IMG/VR virus record: IMGVR_UViG_3300028864_000097
Span: 1-24,826 of that record
Reading direction: 5' to 3' (one strand)
Length of the DNA: 24,826 nt
Source of the DNA: a virus
Position numbers and translations under genes: made by a program. Positions within the stretch are counted from its first letter, which is position 1. Each line of letters opens with the position of its first letter. Positions 1 through 7,308 of this stretch are shown here, piece by piece. The notes under the pieces were generated by a model. That model did not search any database, was not told the origin of the DNA, and saw nothing but the letters and a program-made list of their open reading frames with translations.

Positions 1-1129
1 GACAGTCGATATTGTCATCCCTTTCACAATCAATCTTAAATATATAGATCTGATTTGCGTATTCTCGGTTCTGTGGGGTATCAATTATGAATAATTTTTG
101 TGTTAATACATCAAAGTTAGCCATGATTCGCTCAAATTTATCCGCCCGGCTGTTCCAACTATCTACTGGTATTTGAGATGATACACAGTCATTATAGAAC
201 TTTAACCCAATTTGACCATTAGTTTCGATAAATGTTCTGATCACCGGATAATCTCTTTGCCACTCTTTAATTTTTTCGGCTAATAATACCTTTTCAATTT
301 TATTTCTCGATATACTATCAATTAAATAAACGTTACCGCTCATATCGGTAGCAGTCAATGTAAGCGCAAAATTATCACCACCCTTAGCATTAGACGGGTC
401 AGCAAAGATAATGTAGTTATGAAGACCTATTGGCTTAACGCTTGTAAAGTGTATGTTTTCCGTTGTGAATATCTCCCCGGTTATCTCTGCAAATATGCCT
501 TCACACATCACCTGCCATCGCCAATAATCATAGGAGCCTATTTCAGATGCTTGTCCTTTCTTTGTCCACTCCAGGAATAAGTTAATTTGATTAGTGGTTA
601 GGAAGGGGTTATCTTTCCAGGTGGTTTTCAGAAAGTTTGTTTCAGTTATTAGGTCGTTAATCCAAAATTCACGGTACGGGTTGTAGTCAAAAAACATTTG
701 ACCCCGGTTGTTAATCATTAATTTCTCAACCGTATCTTTTGAAAATGTGTTGCATTCGTTAATATAGCGAATATCACACGCCCCCAGGGAGTTGGCTATG
801 TTGTTTGCGTTGGTATTATCAGCGATATTTATAAAGGCGAGCTCGTTATTTTTGTATTGGAAAGTTTTTCTCGTCTCGTTAACCTTAATTTTATGTAAAA
901 TTGGGTTAAATATTTGTTTAAAATCAGACATTAAACCAAAGTTTTGTTGCTTTGGGGACTCTGAAAACATTTGAAACTTCTTAAAATTGGTGGATAAGAA
1001 ATCAATTCCGTTATGTTGGAGGATGGAGAATGTTTTTCCGGATCGTTTAGACCCCTGGATTATGACAAGGGGTTCGTTTTTTGTTGCTTCAAAAAAATCT
1101 CTATACTTTTTTATAACATTAATTTGCAT
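1..1129 (-). CDS. Phage terminase large subunit (3' end outside window)
   Basis: ATP-driven DNA-packaging motor and headful or site-specific nuclease of the capsid. The 376 visible codons start at an ATG (1129-1127) that overlaps the stop of the small subunit by one base (TAATG). A Walker A motif GSKRSGKT lies at residues 26-33, and a Walker B-like segment IRYINECN at about 120-127. The C-terminal RNase H-like nuclease is suggested by IFADPS (D244), TFIETNG (E302) and an acidic CERDDNID near residue 368-375, immediately before the edge. Large subunits of this family usually have about 400-450 residues, so only the last few dozen are likely missing. The large-subunit call is firm from motif order and from the small subunit just upstream. 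The subfamily is not assigned. Confidence 0.9.
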   Translation of the reverse strand, partial: MQINVIKKYRDFFEATKNEPLVIIQGSKRSGKTFSILQHNGIDFLSTNFKKFQMFSESPKQQNFGLMSDFKQIFNPILHKIKVNETRKTFQYKNNELAFINIADNTNANNIANSLGACDIRYINECNTFSKDTVEKLMINNRGQMFFDYNPYREFWINDLITETNFLKTTWKDNPFLTTNQINLFLEWTKKGQASEIGSYDYWRWQVMCEGIFAEITGEIFTTENIHFTSVKPIGLHNYIIFADPSNAKGGDNFALTLTATDMSGNVYLIDSISRNKIEKVLLAEKIKEWQRDYPVIRTFIETNGQIGLKFYNDCVSSQIPVDSWNSRADKFERIMANFDVLTQKLFIIDTPQNREYANQIYIFKIDCERDDNIDC

Positions 1130-1551
1130 TATTCGACAATTTTAATAGTAATTTCATTGTCGGTTCCGTCATTTTCAGATATTGGGGTATTTCCGTATTT
1201 CTTCGGATTCATTCTTGAGGCAACCCATTTACGAGCATCTATTTTTAGTCGCCTATGTTCTGTCATGTCTCCGGTTTCGGTTATTAATCCTTTCGGGGTA
1301 TCTTTTGTCTTTGTACCCTCTTCGGTGGTATCTGCAATATCTATAATTTCTTCGAATAACACATCAGCCCTAATGTCACGTGCGTACTTATAACGCTCTT
1401 TAAATGGGTCACTTTTCGTTAACCATCTATAAAAAGTCATTAGATTTATTTCGCTTTCTTCAATTGCTTTGTTAAAAGATGTTTTATTATTAACAACTTT
1501 ATCACATATTTCATTGAATATCTTTTGCTTTTGCTTTACTGTATAAGCCAT
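1129..1551 (-). CDS. Phage terminase small subunit (Sf6 gp1-like)
   Basis: DNA-recognition subunit of the packaging machine, 140 residues, directly upstream of and overlapping the large subunit by one base. The N-terminal third looks like a helix-turn-helix segment (NLMTFYRWLTKSD, about residues 37-49). The C-terminal part carries TEHRRLKIDARKWVASRMNP followed by KKYG, a block I associate with the Sf6-type small terminase family and with many Bacteroidetes phage homologues. It ends in an acidic tail. The ATG at 1551 is preceded by an A/T-rich leader without a clear Shine-Dalgarno. A packaging role is inferred from family and position. Confidence 0.85.
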   Translation of the reverse strand: MAYTVKQKQKIFNEICDKVVNNKTSFNKAIEESEINLMTFYRWLTKSDPFKERYKYARDIRADVLFEEIIDIADTTEEGTKTKDTPKGLITETGDMTEHRRLKIDARKWVASRMNPKKYGNTPISENDGTDNEITIKIVE

Positions 1552-1572
1552 TTAGGTAGATTTATTTAAATG

Positions 1573-1588
1573 CAAATGTACAAAATTA
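1573..1588 (-). promoter_or_regulatory. Candidate leftward promoter for the terminase genes
   Basis: Read on the minus strand, two adjacent octamers fit the Bacteroidetes -7 consensus TAnnTTTG: TAATTTTG (1588-1581) and TACATTTG (1580-1573). The second is followed by CA, as in the box at 1824. The start codon at 1551 is only about 20 bp downstream, leaving a very short leader. I see no matching TTG about 20 bp upstream, so this is a half-site prediction. Confidence 0.35.
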
Positions 1589-1666
1589 TTTTAATAGTGG
1601 TAATTTAAATGAATAATGTATGTGGGTTTTGATCGGAATATTATTTTTATAATGCAAATAATAAAT

Positions 1667-1730
1667 AATATTAACTAAAATTTTATCTGATAATTAGCAT
1701 TTTACAATATTATTAACTAATATTATTAAC
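1667..1730. repeat. AT-rich direct repeats in the divergent control region
   Basis: The 372-bp stretch between the terminase start (1551) and the first rightward gene (1924) contains no convincing gene and is extremely AT-rich. It holds two perfect 12-bp direct repeats AATATTATTAAC at 1706-1717 and 1719-1730 (period 13 bp). A shortened relative, AATATTAACTAA, lies at 1667-1678. The placement between divergent transcription units suggests operator sites or iteron-like origin repeats. In DNA this AT-rich, chance repetition is also possible. Confidence 0.45.
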
Positions 1731-1823
1731 ATATTATTATGAAGAAAATAATATTTTTCGGGGTGTTCATAACTATTTTTAAAAAATAAGCGGAGAAATA
1801 GTACTAATGTTATAAAATTGTCT

Positions 1824-1831
1824 TATATTTG
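1824..1831 (+). promoter_or_regulatory. Candidate rightward early promoter (-7 box TATATTTG)
   Basis: TATATTTG fits the Bacteroidetes -7 consensus TAnnTTTG and is followed by CA. It lies 93 bp upstream of the first rightward gene. No TTG is found at the usual 19-21 bp upstream distance, and the 24-bp element shared by the three downstream promoters is absent, so this site may answer to a different control. An AAAAGGAG at 1853-1860 resembles a Shine-Dalgarno but has no start codon at the right distance. Confidence 0.4.
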
Positions 1832-1923
1832 CATCGCCTTTAGGATTAAGCCAAAAGGAGTATTGTTATAGAATAGTTTAGCCATTTGAATAGATGGTAA
1901 TTTTTTACATTAAAAATTTGAAA

Positions 1924-2076
1924 ATGAATAAAGTTAATATATCTGGAAATGTATATCTGTCTATCCCCGACTATGCGGAATATTGTGATGTAACCGTTGC
2001 AACTGTTTATAATTGGATTAAAGATGGTAAGGTAGAAACGAGAAAGCTATTAAATACTACGTTTATAAAGCTGTAG
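1924..2076 (+). CDS. Small helix-turn-helix (MerR/excisionase-like) DNA-binding protein
   Basis: A 50-residue protein if translation starts at the ATG at 1924. A longer 60-residue reading from 1894 is possible, but the extra ten residues look unlike the family. The segment SIPDYAEYCDVTVATVYNW followed by IKDGKVETRK has the layout of the HTH_17 or excisionase class: tyrosine-containing first helix, recognition helix VTVATVYNWI, then the basic wing. It is the first rightward gene after the divergent control region, which is where a phage regulator or excisionase would be expected. The role is inferred. It could equally be a small structural DNA-binding protein. Confidence 0.6.
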   Translation: MNKVNISGNVYLSIPDYAEYCDVTVATVYNWIKDGKVETRKLLNTTFIKL

Positions 2077-2119
2077 TATTTTTTGGCAAAACTAATTATA
2101 AAAATTTTAAAAAAATGAT

Positions 2120-2494
2120 ATGATTGAAAACGAGATTTGGAAAGATACACCCGGGTACAGGGGAATTTATCAGGTTAGTAATTTTGGAAGGATTAAAAGT
2201 TTTAAGTGTAAAAATGAAAAAATACTTAATTGTAGTTCTGATCTGGAAGGGTATACAAAAACTACACTTACTGGTAAACATGGAACATTGAGAGTAGTAT
2301 ATATTCATCAAATAGTTGCAGAAAATTTTGTACTTAACACAAAAATAAAAAGACTAAAATTAAAAAAGCGCATGGTCGTAGATCATATTGACGGCAATAG
2401 ATCGAATAATAGGAAAGATAATTTAAGATATGTAAGTTATTCGTTTAATTTATTTCAAGGGTTTAGAAAAGATAGAGGTTTCGCATATTGTTAA
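2120..2494 (+). CDS. NUMOD4-HNH endonuclease (homing-type)
   Basis: A 124-residue protein. The N-terminus WKDTPGYRGIYQVSNFGRIK is a clear NUMOD4 DNA-binding motif, about residues 7-26. A C-terminal HNH core follows: VVDHIDGNRSNNRKDNLRYV, about residues 86-105, with the metal-site histidine in DHIDGN and the terminal asparagine in DNLRYV. Proteins of this group are usually free-standing homing endonucleases. At 124 residues it lacks extra C-terminal NUMOD or AP2 modules. It ends 11 bp before the methyltransferase start and could be a mobile insertion beside that gene or a member of the early operon. No intron is apparent nearby. Confidence 0.85.
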   Translation: MIENEIWKDTPGYRGIYQVSNFGRIKSFKCKNEKILNCSSDLEGYTKTTLTGKHGTLRVVYIHQIVAENFVLNTKIKRLKLKKRMVVDHIDGNRSNNRKDNLRYVSYSFNLFQGFRKDRGFAYC

Positions 2495-2505
2495 ATTATT
2501 ATATC

Positions 2506-3189
2506 ATGATAAAAATTAGCGATACAGAATACTTTTCAAACGATAGGAGTATTCGATTCTTACAAGGGGACTGCAATGAGTTTATGGCAGGATTGAAAGA
2601 TAATGAGTTTGATTTGAATTTGAGTGACCCACCGTACGGGATAGGAGTTACAAAAATGAATATGGGAGGAAGAAAAACCATAAAACCGAATAAAATACAA
2701 TCATGGGATAATTGGACTCCTGATTTAAGTTGGTTTAATTTGTGTAAATTAACTGCAGATAATTACATTATTTTTGGTGGTAATTATTTTGAATGGTCGA
2801 CTATTTATAATCCAAAACTTAAAAGAGTAGTTGATTTTAAAAAATACGATGGTATAATATGGGATAAAGGCGAGACTCTTTTAGGGCGTGATTTTTCAGA
2901 GGCTGAAATTGCTTTTACTAATTTGAAAAATGGAATTTATAAATTAAGTCCAAATCAATTAGATAGAATACACGTCACCCAAAAGCCCATTGATCTATAC
3001 CGTTGGATTATTCAAAACTACACCAAACCAACAGATACTATCCTCGATTGTTTTGGTGGAAGTATGTCCAACGCCATAGCTTGCCACATGGAGCGCAGAA
3101 ACTTAACCATATTGGAGTTAGATCAAGACTACTTTAAAAGTGCCTTAGAACGCTTTAGAATTTACGAAAGTCAATTAACCTTATTTTAA
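2506..3189 (+). CDS. Site-specific DNA N6-adenine/N4-cytosine methyltransferase
   Basis: Transfers a methyl group from S-adenosylmethionine to an exocyclic amino group of adenine or cytosine. The catalytic motif DPPYGIG is at residues 41-47, and the SAM-binding motif LDCFGGS at about 180-186, preceded by HVTQKPIDLYRW. The order, catalytic motif before SAM motif, fits the beta class of the N6/N4 family. I chose the ATG at 2506. An in-frame TTG at 2488 would overlap the HNH gene and add six residues of no visible value. No restriction nuclease lies next to it, so it is probably an orphan phage methylase that shields phage DNA or marks it for regulation. The target sequence cannot be read from the protein. 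Confidence 0.88.
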   Translation: MIKISDTEYFSNDRSIRFLQGDCNEFMAGLKDNEFDLNLSDPPYGIGVTKMNMGGRKTIKPNKIQSWDNWTPDLSWFNLCKLTADNYIIFGGNYFEWSTIYNPKLKRVVDFKKYDGIIWDKGETLLGRDFSEAEIAFTNLKNGIYKLSPNQLDRIHVTQKPIDLYRWIIQNYTKPTDTILDCFGGSMSNAIACHMERRNLTILELDQDYFKSALERFRIYESQLTLF

Positions 3190-3202
3190 AATATAACATA
3201 TA

Positions 3203-3613
3203 ATGAGCAACTACGACAGTTTAGAGGTTATGAAGTTGAAAAAACTCATAGCCGGGAAAGAAAAGTATTTATCAACTATATCTCCGGACAAAGAGTATGC
3301 CTTTCAGATGATGCAAAACGAAATACTTTTTCTAAAAAATGATGTTCTACCCGTACTTCTCAAAAATACGAGCATTCAACATCAATCTTTTGTAAATTAC
3401 GCAGTATCTAAATATGATAAAGCAATAGGATTTAAAGCAAATGGAATACTGATTTACTATCCTATAGATGAGAATTATACCGATAGTCCAATAGTCGGAA
3501 TTGCAAACCTTAGAGCCAATCAAAACTTTGGAACATTCGGAGCAATGGAAGTATACATCGATAATATGGACGGTAACGGAGTCAAAGTTAAACCTTTAAA
3601 TTTAAACTTATGA
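3203..3613 (+). CDS. Hypothetical early protein upstream of the helicase
   Basis: 136 residues. I do not recognise the family. The first half is charged and helix-prone, with EVMKLKKLIAGKEKY near the N-terminus. The second half is beta-like, with AIGFKANGILIYYP and NFGTFGAMEVYIDN. It has no signal peptide or membrane segment. Its stop overlaps the start of the VirE/D5-like helicase by four bases (ATGA at 3610-3613), indicating translational coupling and a possible role in replication. Confidence 0.6.
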   Translation: MSNYDSLEVMKLKKLIAGKEKYLSTISPDKEYAFQMMQNEILFLKNDVLPVLLKNTSIQHQSFVNYAVSKYDKAIGFKANGILIYYPIDENYTDSPIVGIANLRANQNFGTFGAMEVYIDNMDGNGVKVKPLNLNL

Positions 3614-5061
3614 TTGATGAGGTAGAAGTAGAAGTAGAAGTATTTGATTTTTCGGCACCACAGAAACAAAAACAGAATTTAAAGGAAAATACCATATTAT
3701 CAAAAGTAAATGAGTTGATGTGTTGGGATGCATACCCCGAAGAAACTCACAAAGATGTATTCATCCGAAACGGCAATAGACTAAACGATTTGCCGAGCTC
3801 TGAGATTATAGATATAGTTTATATCGGTGGGATTCACAAATGGGCTGAGAGCTTAAATGTGGGCTCACAAGAGTATCTTTATGAGTCGATAGTAACAGCG
3901 ATGCGCAAATGTATATCCGAGCCGGTTTTTTATGACAAAAAGAAAATAGATAGTTTTCCTGTTCTCTCAAACTTCTTTTATTATTGTCAACGCTTGGATC
4001 GGGCCGGAAAAATTGCAAGTGAAGCAGAATCAATAGCAGATATAAGCTGGAACGGTGTAATCTGCCGGCGCAACCTTGCTGAAAATGTGGCAAAGATATT
4101 TAAGGAAAAGCCGGATCACAAAAAATATTTAGAAGCAGTCTCAAAAATTCGTAAAATTTGGGGATTCACTGAAAAAGAGGTTGACGCACTTCGCTATTAT
4201 GTTTGTCAGGTAAGACATGATCGGCATAATCCATCGATGAACAAATGCATTTATTTGTGGAGCAAATCAAAACAGACGGGTAAAACTACAATAGCCAGGG
4301 CAATAGTTACCATCCTGAACGGGGATAAGTTTGATTATTACGGGAAATATGAAAGTACATTGAGTACTGAAATGTCATACAATGATCACGATTTACCCCT
4401 GGCAGCCCTGTACAATGCCGTTCTACTTGATGAAGCAATGCCGAAAGATACTAAAAAATCTTATGGGGCAATAAAAAGGATATTAACTTCAAGCTCCTGT
4501 AACTATAATCCAAAATTCAGACAGGTTATTAATATTAAGTGTAAACGCTTTTATTTTTTCACTTCCAATGATGATATAATTGATTTCGTGCAGGATGATA
4601 GCGAGCGCAGATTTTTTGCCATTAATATAGAAGCAAAGCCGGAACAATTAAGTTTCGATGATATTTATAGTTTATGGTTGCAATTCTGCACAAACGCAAC
4701 CCCGGAAAGTGACTGGCAAAAGTGGTACGATTCTTTTGATTTTGTTGATGGATTAGCAACCAAGGATTGCAATGAGATAAAGAACGAAATACTGCTTAAT
4801 TCAGATTCCTTATTCGGGATCGGATCGGGAACGTATACGACAGTAAAAAAAGTATCAAGTAGTCTATTCAAGAACGAACCAACCCGGGAGCAAAAAAAAT
4901 CGGTTGGAGAAGCGATGACAGAATTATTCTCAAGCTGCAGACTTGAAAGCAATAAGGCGTACTACTCAATTTCAATGTGCAGGCAAAAGGCGTCCTCCAT
5001 TGGTGAGCTTGTAGGAGAAGAAGCTCCGGAAGTTGAAAGTAAAAATCTATTTCCGTTTTAA
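3610..5061 (+). CDS. VirE/D5-like superfamily 3-type replicative helicase
   Basis: 483 residues, probably an ATP-driven DNA-unwinding protein for phage replication. A P-loop lies at SKSKQTGKT (residues 218-226) and Walker B at VLLDEA (D274, E275). A sensor-like strand FYFFTSND follows, then an arginine-finger-like SERRFF (R333-R334). This motif order is that of VirE/DUF5906/D5-type helicases found in Bacteroidetes phages and elements. The N-terminal about 200 residues show no primase motifs that I recognise, so a primase, if needed, comes from elsewhere. The gene opens with an odd run of GTAGAA hexamers encoding alternating V and E (residues 5-11). The C-terminus is acidic and ends NLFPF, resembling the SSB tail tip. 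It is coupled to the preceding gene by an ATGA overlap. Confidence 0.8.
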   Translation: MIDEVEVEVEVFDFSAPQKQKQNLKENTILSKVNELMCWDAYPEETHKDVFIRNGNRLNDLPSSEIIDIVYIGGIHKWAESLNVGSQEYLYESIVTAMRKCISEPVFYDKKKIDSFPVLSNFFYYCQRLDRAGKIASEAESIADISWNGVICRRNLAENVAKIFKEKPDHKKYLEAVSKIRKIWGFTEKEVDALRYYVCQVRHDRHNPSMNKCIYLWSKSKQTGKTTIARAIVTILNGDKFDYYGKYESTLSTEMSYNDHDLPLAALYNAVLLDEAMPKDTKKSYGAIKRILTSSSCNYNPKFRQVINIKCKRFYFFTSNDDIIDFVQDDSERRFFAINIEAKPEQLSFDDIYSLWLQFCTNATPESDWQKWYDSFDFVDGLATKDCNEIKNEILLNSDSLFGIGSGTYTTVKKVSSSLFKNEPTREQKKSVGEAMTELFSSCRLESNKAYYSISMCRQKASSIGELVGEEAPEVESKNLFPF

Positions 5062-5065
5062 TCAA

Positions 5066-5129
5066 TTGAAAATAAATTATTCTTTTAACATATCTTCTTT
5101 GGTAATGTTAGTTTAAAGATATATTTTTG
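5066..5129 (+). promoter_or_regulatory. Early promoter A with shared upstream element
   Basis: A 24-bp element (TTGAAAATA-W-ATT, four variable bases, TTTTAAC) occupies 5066-5089. TTTG at 5098-5101 matches the -33 box, and after exactly 20 bp TATTTTTG at 5122-5129 matches the -7 box TAnnTTTG. The -7 box begins 56 bp after the start of the element, the same distance as in promoters B and C. Transcription would begin near 5136 and lead into the gene at 5174. Confidence 0.7.
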
Positions 5130-5173
5130 TCTCACTAATTAATCAAACCACAAACAATTAAAATTAATAAATT

Positions 5174-5371
5174 ATGAATGCTAAAAATCCAAAGTTCGCC
5201 ATACCACCGAAAGGATGTTGTAATTATTTAACACCTGGTAAAAAATATAGAATAATAGAAATTAACGGGTTATACTTTTCTTTGGATTTAGAAGAAAACG
5301 GGAAAGCCTATTGTAGGACAAAAGATTGTTGTCATTTAAACGGTAAAAATTGGATATTACGTAATAAATAA
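5174..5371 (+). CDS. Small cysteine-rich hypothetical protein
   Basis: 65 residues, not recognised. It has five cysteines: a CC pair near residue 15, a single C near 47 and another CC pair near 52. They flank beta-like sequence LTPGKKYRIIEI and YFSLDLEENG. That layout suggests a small beta-barrel or SH3-like fold, possibly binding a metal through the cysteines. It is the first gene after promoter A and begins a run of small early proteins. Confidence 0.6.
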   Translation: MNAKNPKFAIPPKGCCNYLTPGKKYRIIEINGLYFSLDLEENGKAYCRTKDCCHLNGKNWILRNK

Positions 5372-5376
5372 ACACC

Positions 5377-5490
5377 ATGAGAACAAACTACACACCTCTA
5401 ATTTTTGCATCATTGCTATTGTTGGCGATAATTGCATTTTACATCAAAAACGAATTTTCAAAACAAAGTAAGAAACGAATTAAAAAATAG
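5377..5490 (+). CDS. 37-residue single-span membrane protein
   Basis: Found by direct translation. An ATG at 5377 opens a frame closed by TAG at 5488-5490. A hydrophobic stretch LIFASLLLLAIIAFYI (residues 8-23) is followed by a strongly basic tail ending KQSKKRIKK. The pattern predicts one membrane span with the tail in the cytoplasm. It starts 5 bp after the preceding stop, and the next ATG (5492) follows one base after its stop, so the packing supports a real gene. Function unknown. Small membrane peptides of this kind are common in phage early regions. Confidence 0.6.
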   Translation: MRTNYTPLIFASLLLLAIIAFYIKNEFSKQSKKRIKK

Positions 5491-5491
5491 A

Positions 5492-5761
5492 ATGAAAGAT
5501 AAAAGAATTTTCATTGCTCCGGGATGTACCGGGAGAATTGAAGGAGTTAAGGTGTTGGCAAAAGAAGTGGGCGTAAATAACCCAAACGACATAAGACCGT
5601 GTGTTAGGTGTTTATTTGAATGTACAGGACTTTGCTTTGCAACTCATAGAGATAACAAGCTAAAACTTACAATCACAAAACAACTACCAACACGCCCTTG
5701 CTGTTTTGGTAATGATCCGGAGAATCTTAGTAATAAACCACTTTATTTTGTGAAAGAATGA
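5492..5761 (+). CDS. Cysteine-rich hypothetical protein
   Basis: 89 residues, not recognised. Cysteines occur in GCTGRIEG, RPCVRCLFECTGLCF and RPCCFGN, eight in all, enough for one or two zinc sites or disulphides. I chose the ATG at 5492 because it sits one base after the stop of the small membrane gene. An upstream in-frame start at 5432 would overlap that gene by about 60 bp. The stop overlaps the next start by four bases (ATGA at 5758-5761), so the two are probably co-translated. Confidence 0.6.
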   Translation: MKDKRIFIAPGCTGRIEGVKVLAKEVGVNNPNDIRPCVRCLFECTGLCFATHRDNKLKLTITKQLPTRPCCFGNDPENLSNKPLYFVKE

Positions 5762-6072
5762 AAACAATTAAAGAGTCAGCAAGTATTCATGCAATGTCGC
5801 TAGATGGCGGAATAAGTCGATGTAAATTAAATTCATTTAAAGCCGGTGTTTCACTTGCACAACGTTGGATTCCGGTTGATGAAGATCTTCCGGAAATCGA
5901 TGAAATTGTTCAGGTAAAAGTATTAGCTTCAGGTACGAAAGATAGCCCGAAATCAGAAACTTTTTATGATCATGATAAGTTGATTGTAAAAGAAAAAGAG
6001 ATGTTTTTATTCTCAATTGAGCAACAATGTGGGCTAAAAGTTATTTCATGGAGACCAATAGAACTAAAATAA
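5758..6072 (+). CDS. DUF551-like phage protein
   Basis: 104 residues. The middle and C-terminal part carry the layout of the DUF551 family common in phages: QRWIPVDEDLPEIDEIVQVK (about residues 35-54), then a variable charged section, then VISWRPIELK at the end. The family's biochemical role is unknown to me. The first 34 residues fall outside this domain. It is coupled to the cysteine-rich gene upstream through a four-base overlap. Confidence 0.6.
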   Translation: MKTIKESASIHAMSLDGGISRCKLNSFKAGVSLAQRWIPVDEDLPEIDEIVQVKVLASGTKDSPKSETFYDHDKLIVKEKEMFLFSIEQQCGLKVISWRPIELK

Positions 6073-6088
6073 ATAATAATTAACCAAA

Positions 6089-6337
6089 ATGAAAAATCAA
6101 AAAAAAATATTATCGATAGATGAAATGGAATCGATAAAAGGTATCAAGCAAGACACTTTGACCTGGTACACTTCCGTGGCAGAGGAAATCTATAAAGATT
6201 ATCCTGCTATCCGACTTACCGACTCGCAGCTCGCAAAACTAATCGTCTTAAAGTACAAAGGCGTTGAAGCAACCCACGTGACCAACATACGACGCACCAG
6301 GTGCAATGATAAGTCACGGCCTTATGTTTCTAAATAA
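6089..6337 (+). CDS. Hypothetical early protein, 82 residues
   Basis: Not recognised. It is charged and mostly helix-prone. The region LTDSQLAKLIVLKYKGVEAT followed by HVTNIRRTR (about residues 43-71) could be a helix-turn-helix, since it has two helices separated by a short turn and a basic end. That is weak evidence for DNA binding. It lies 16 bp after the DUF551-like gene and 8 bp before the HNH-like gene, in the same operon. Confidence 0.55.
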   Translation: MKNQKKILSIDEMESIKGIKQDTLTWYTSVAEEIYKDYPAIRLTDSQLAKLIVLKYKGVEATHVTNIRRTRCNDKSRPYVSK

Positions 6338-6345
6338 TTATAGTT

Positions 6346-6756
6346 ATGTTGTGTATAAAGTGCCATCAAAATGAGTCAGAAAAGCATCGTAAAACATGCT
6401 CCCGCTGTAATTACATTCAGAAAAAGAAATCAAACCCAATCCGCATCGCCTATACTTCGCTAAAGTACCATGCAAAAGAACGCGGAAAAGAATTTTCTTT
6501 AACAATTGATCAATTCAAAGAATTTTGTGTTAAATCGAACTACTTAAATTGCAAGGGTATTGAAAAGAATAGTTTCCATATTGACAGGATAGATGAAAGC
6601 AAGGGCTACGAAATCGGAAACATTCAGCTACTTACCAATACTGAAAATGTCAGGAAATACATTAAGTTCGTAGAAGTTAATAGACAAGGAAAGAGAATTT
6701 TTACCACGGAAACTAATTTAAAATTGCGCCACGTCGTAAATTCAGCACCATTCTAA
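6346..6756 (+). CDS. HNH-like endonuclease with N-terminal zinc ribbon
   Basis: 136 residues. The N-terminus has two CxxC pairs, CIKC (3-6) and CSRC (18-21), suitable for a zinc ribbon. The central section FHIDRIDESKGYEIGNIQLL followed by TNTEN (about residues 77-101) is the HNH fold core seen in many phage proteins, with HIDRID carrying the metal and catalytic residues and the asparagine in GNIQ closing the site. The usual cysteine knuckle just before the core is reduced to one cysteine (NCKG). It is likely a DNA nuclease, either homing-type or structural. The C-terminus ends SAPF. Confidence 0.65.
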   Translation: MLCIKCHQNESEKHRKTCSRCNYIQKKKSNPIRIAYTSLKYHAKERGKEFSLTIDQFKEFCVKSNYLNCKGIEKNSFHIDRIDESKGYEIGNIQLLTNTENVRKYIKFVEVNRQGKRIFTTETNLKLRHVVNSAPF

Positions 6757-6783
6757 CTTTAATTTGTTAAATCTTTCATGTTA

Positions 6784-6847
6784 TTGAAAATATATTTATC
6801 TTTTAACATTAAATAATTGCATATGTCATTTTGAAACTGTACTTTTA
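6784..6847 (+). promoter_or_regulatory. Early promoter B with shared upstream element
   Basis: The 24-bp element is at 6784-6807, ATTG ends at 6819, and 20 bp later TACTTTTA at 6840-6847 matches the -7 consensus except for the last base. The element-to-box distance is 56 bp, as in promoters A and C. Directly after the -7 box the sequence GTCAATAA recurs at the same position as in promoter C. The gene at 6885 begins about 30 nt beyond the predicted transcription start. Confidence 0.6.
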
Positions 6848-6884
6848 CAGGGTCAATAAGACAAACCAACTAAAACATAGTATT

Positions 6885-7073
6885 ATGAGCACATTAGTCT
6901 TTTCAACTCAAATTAATAACATTGGTATGTTTTTAATCAATTCTAAAACATCTTTTTCTTATGATAAAGAAAAGAATGTTATTATCGTAAACCATGGTAT
7001 TTCTATCGTAATGGATTTATTATTATCTTTCGGATTACGCAAAAATGATTTTTATTTAGAAAAGTTTATCTAA
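6885..7073 (+). CDS. Hypothetical early protein, 62 residues
   Basis: Not recognised. It has alternating hydrophobic and polar segments (LVFSTQINNIGMFLI and VIIVNHGISIVMDLLLSFGL) and no clear membrane span. The start is set by promoter B. The in-frame ATG-like start at 6831 lies upstream of the predicted -7 box and could not be on that transcript, whereas the ATG at 6885 sits behind an A-rich leader. It is the first gene of the second early sub-operon. Confidence 0.5.
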   Translation: MSTLVFSTQINNIGMFLINSKTSFSYDKEKNVIIVNHGISIVMDLLLSFGLRKNDFYLEKFI

Positions 7074-7086
7074 TTCTCAATAACTG

Positions 7087-7106
7087 CCCTATCGTGCTTC
7101 ACGGGG
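7087..7106 (+). other. Bulged GC-rich hairpin in a non-coding gap
   Basis: CCC (7087-7089) and CGTG (7093-7096) can pair with CACG (7100-7103) and GGG (7104-7106), leaving a TAT bulge and a CTT loop. It lies between the genes at 7073 and 7125 and is followed by A-rich rather than T-rich sequence, so it is not a plus-strand terminator. It may be an RNA structure near the next start codon or a chance fold. Confidence 0.25.
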
Positions 7107-7124
7107 ATTAAAAAAAATAAAGTT

Positions 7125-7308
7125 ATGTACTCAATAACGGCGTCAGAAAAAAAAAGAAGCTAAACGCAACTCAAGAATTTTTTATGAATATCGTTGCAGC
7201 TATTGTAAACAACCATTATTAGATGGAGAGTATAAAATACATGATGATTGTAAAATTAGAGAACAAGAAGAATACGACTTTTACAACAAAGAGCAAGAAC
7301 CATGTTAA
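7125..7308 (+). pseudogene. Frameshifted small zinc-finger-like protein
   Basis: An ATG at 7125 opens a frame that closes after 12 codons. The next frame (+1) is open from just before the A9 run at 7147-7155 to a TAA at 7306-7308. It encodes RCSYCKQPL and KIHDDCK, a Cx2C with a later HxxxC or C pair suggestive of a small zinc finger. Removing one A from the run joins both parts into a 60-residue protein. The downstream tiny gene starts inside its last codons, as expected if the restored frame is real. The break may be a sequencing error in a homopolymer, a genuine mutation, or a slippage-dependent gene. Confidence 0.55.

Noticed and set aside
1552-1923. Possible tRNA or small RNA gene in the control region
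   Set aside because: No cloverleaf or strong hairpin is seen. The sequence is too AT-rich for a stable RNA.
2488-2505. TTG start giving a longer methyltransferase
   Set aside because: It overlaps the HNH gene and adds six residues outside the family. The ATG at 2506 is preferred.
3622-3645. GTAGAA microsatellite at the start of the helicase gene as a phase-variation site
   Set aside because: Only about three hexamer units, in-frame, so length change would not switch the gene off.
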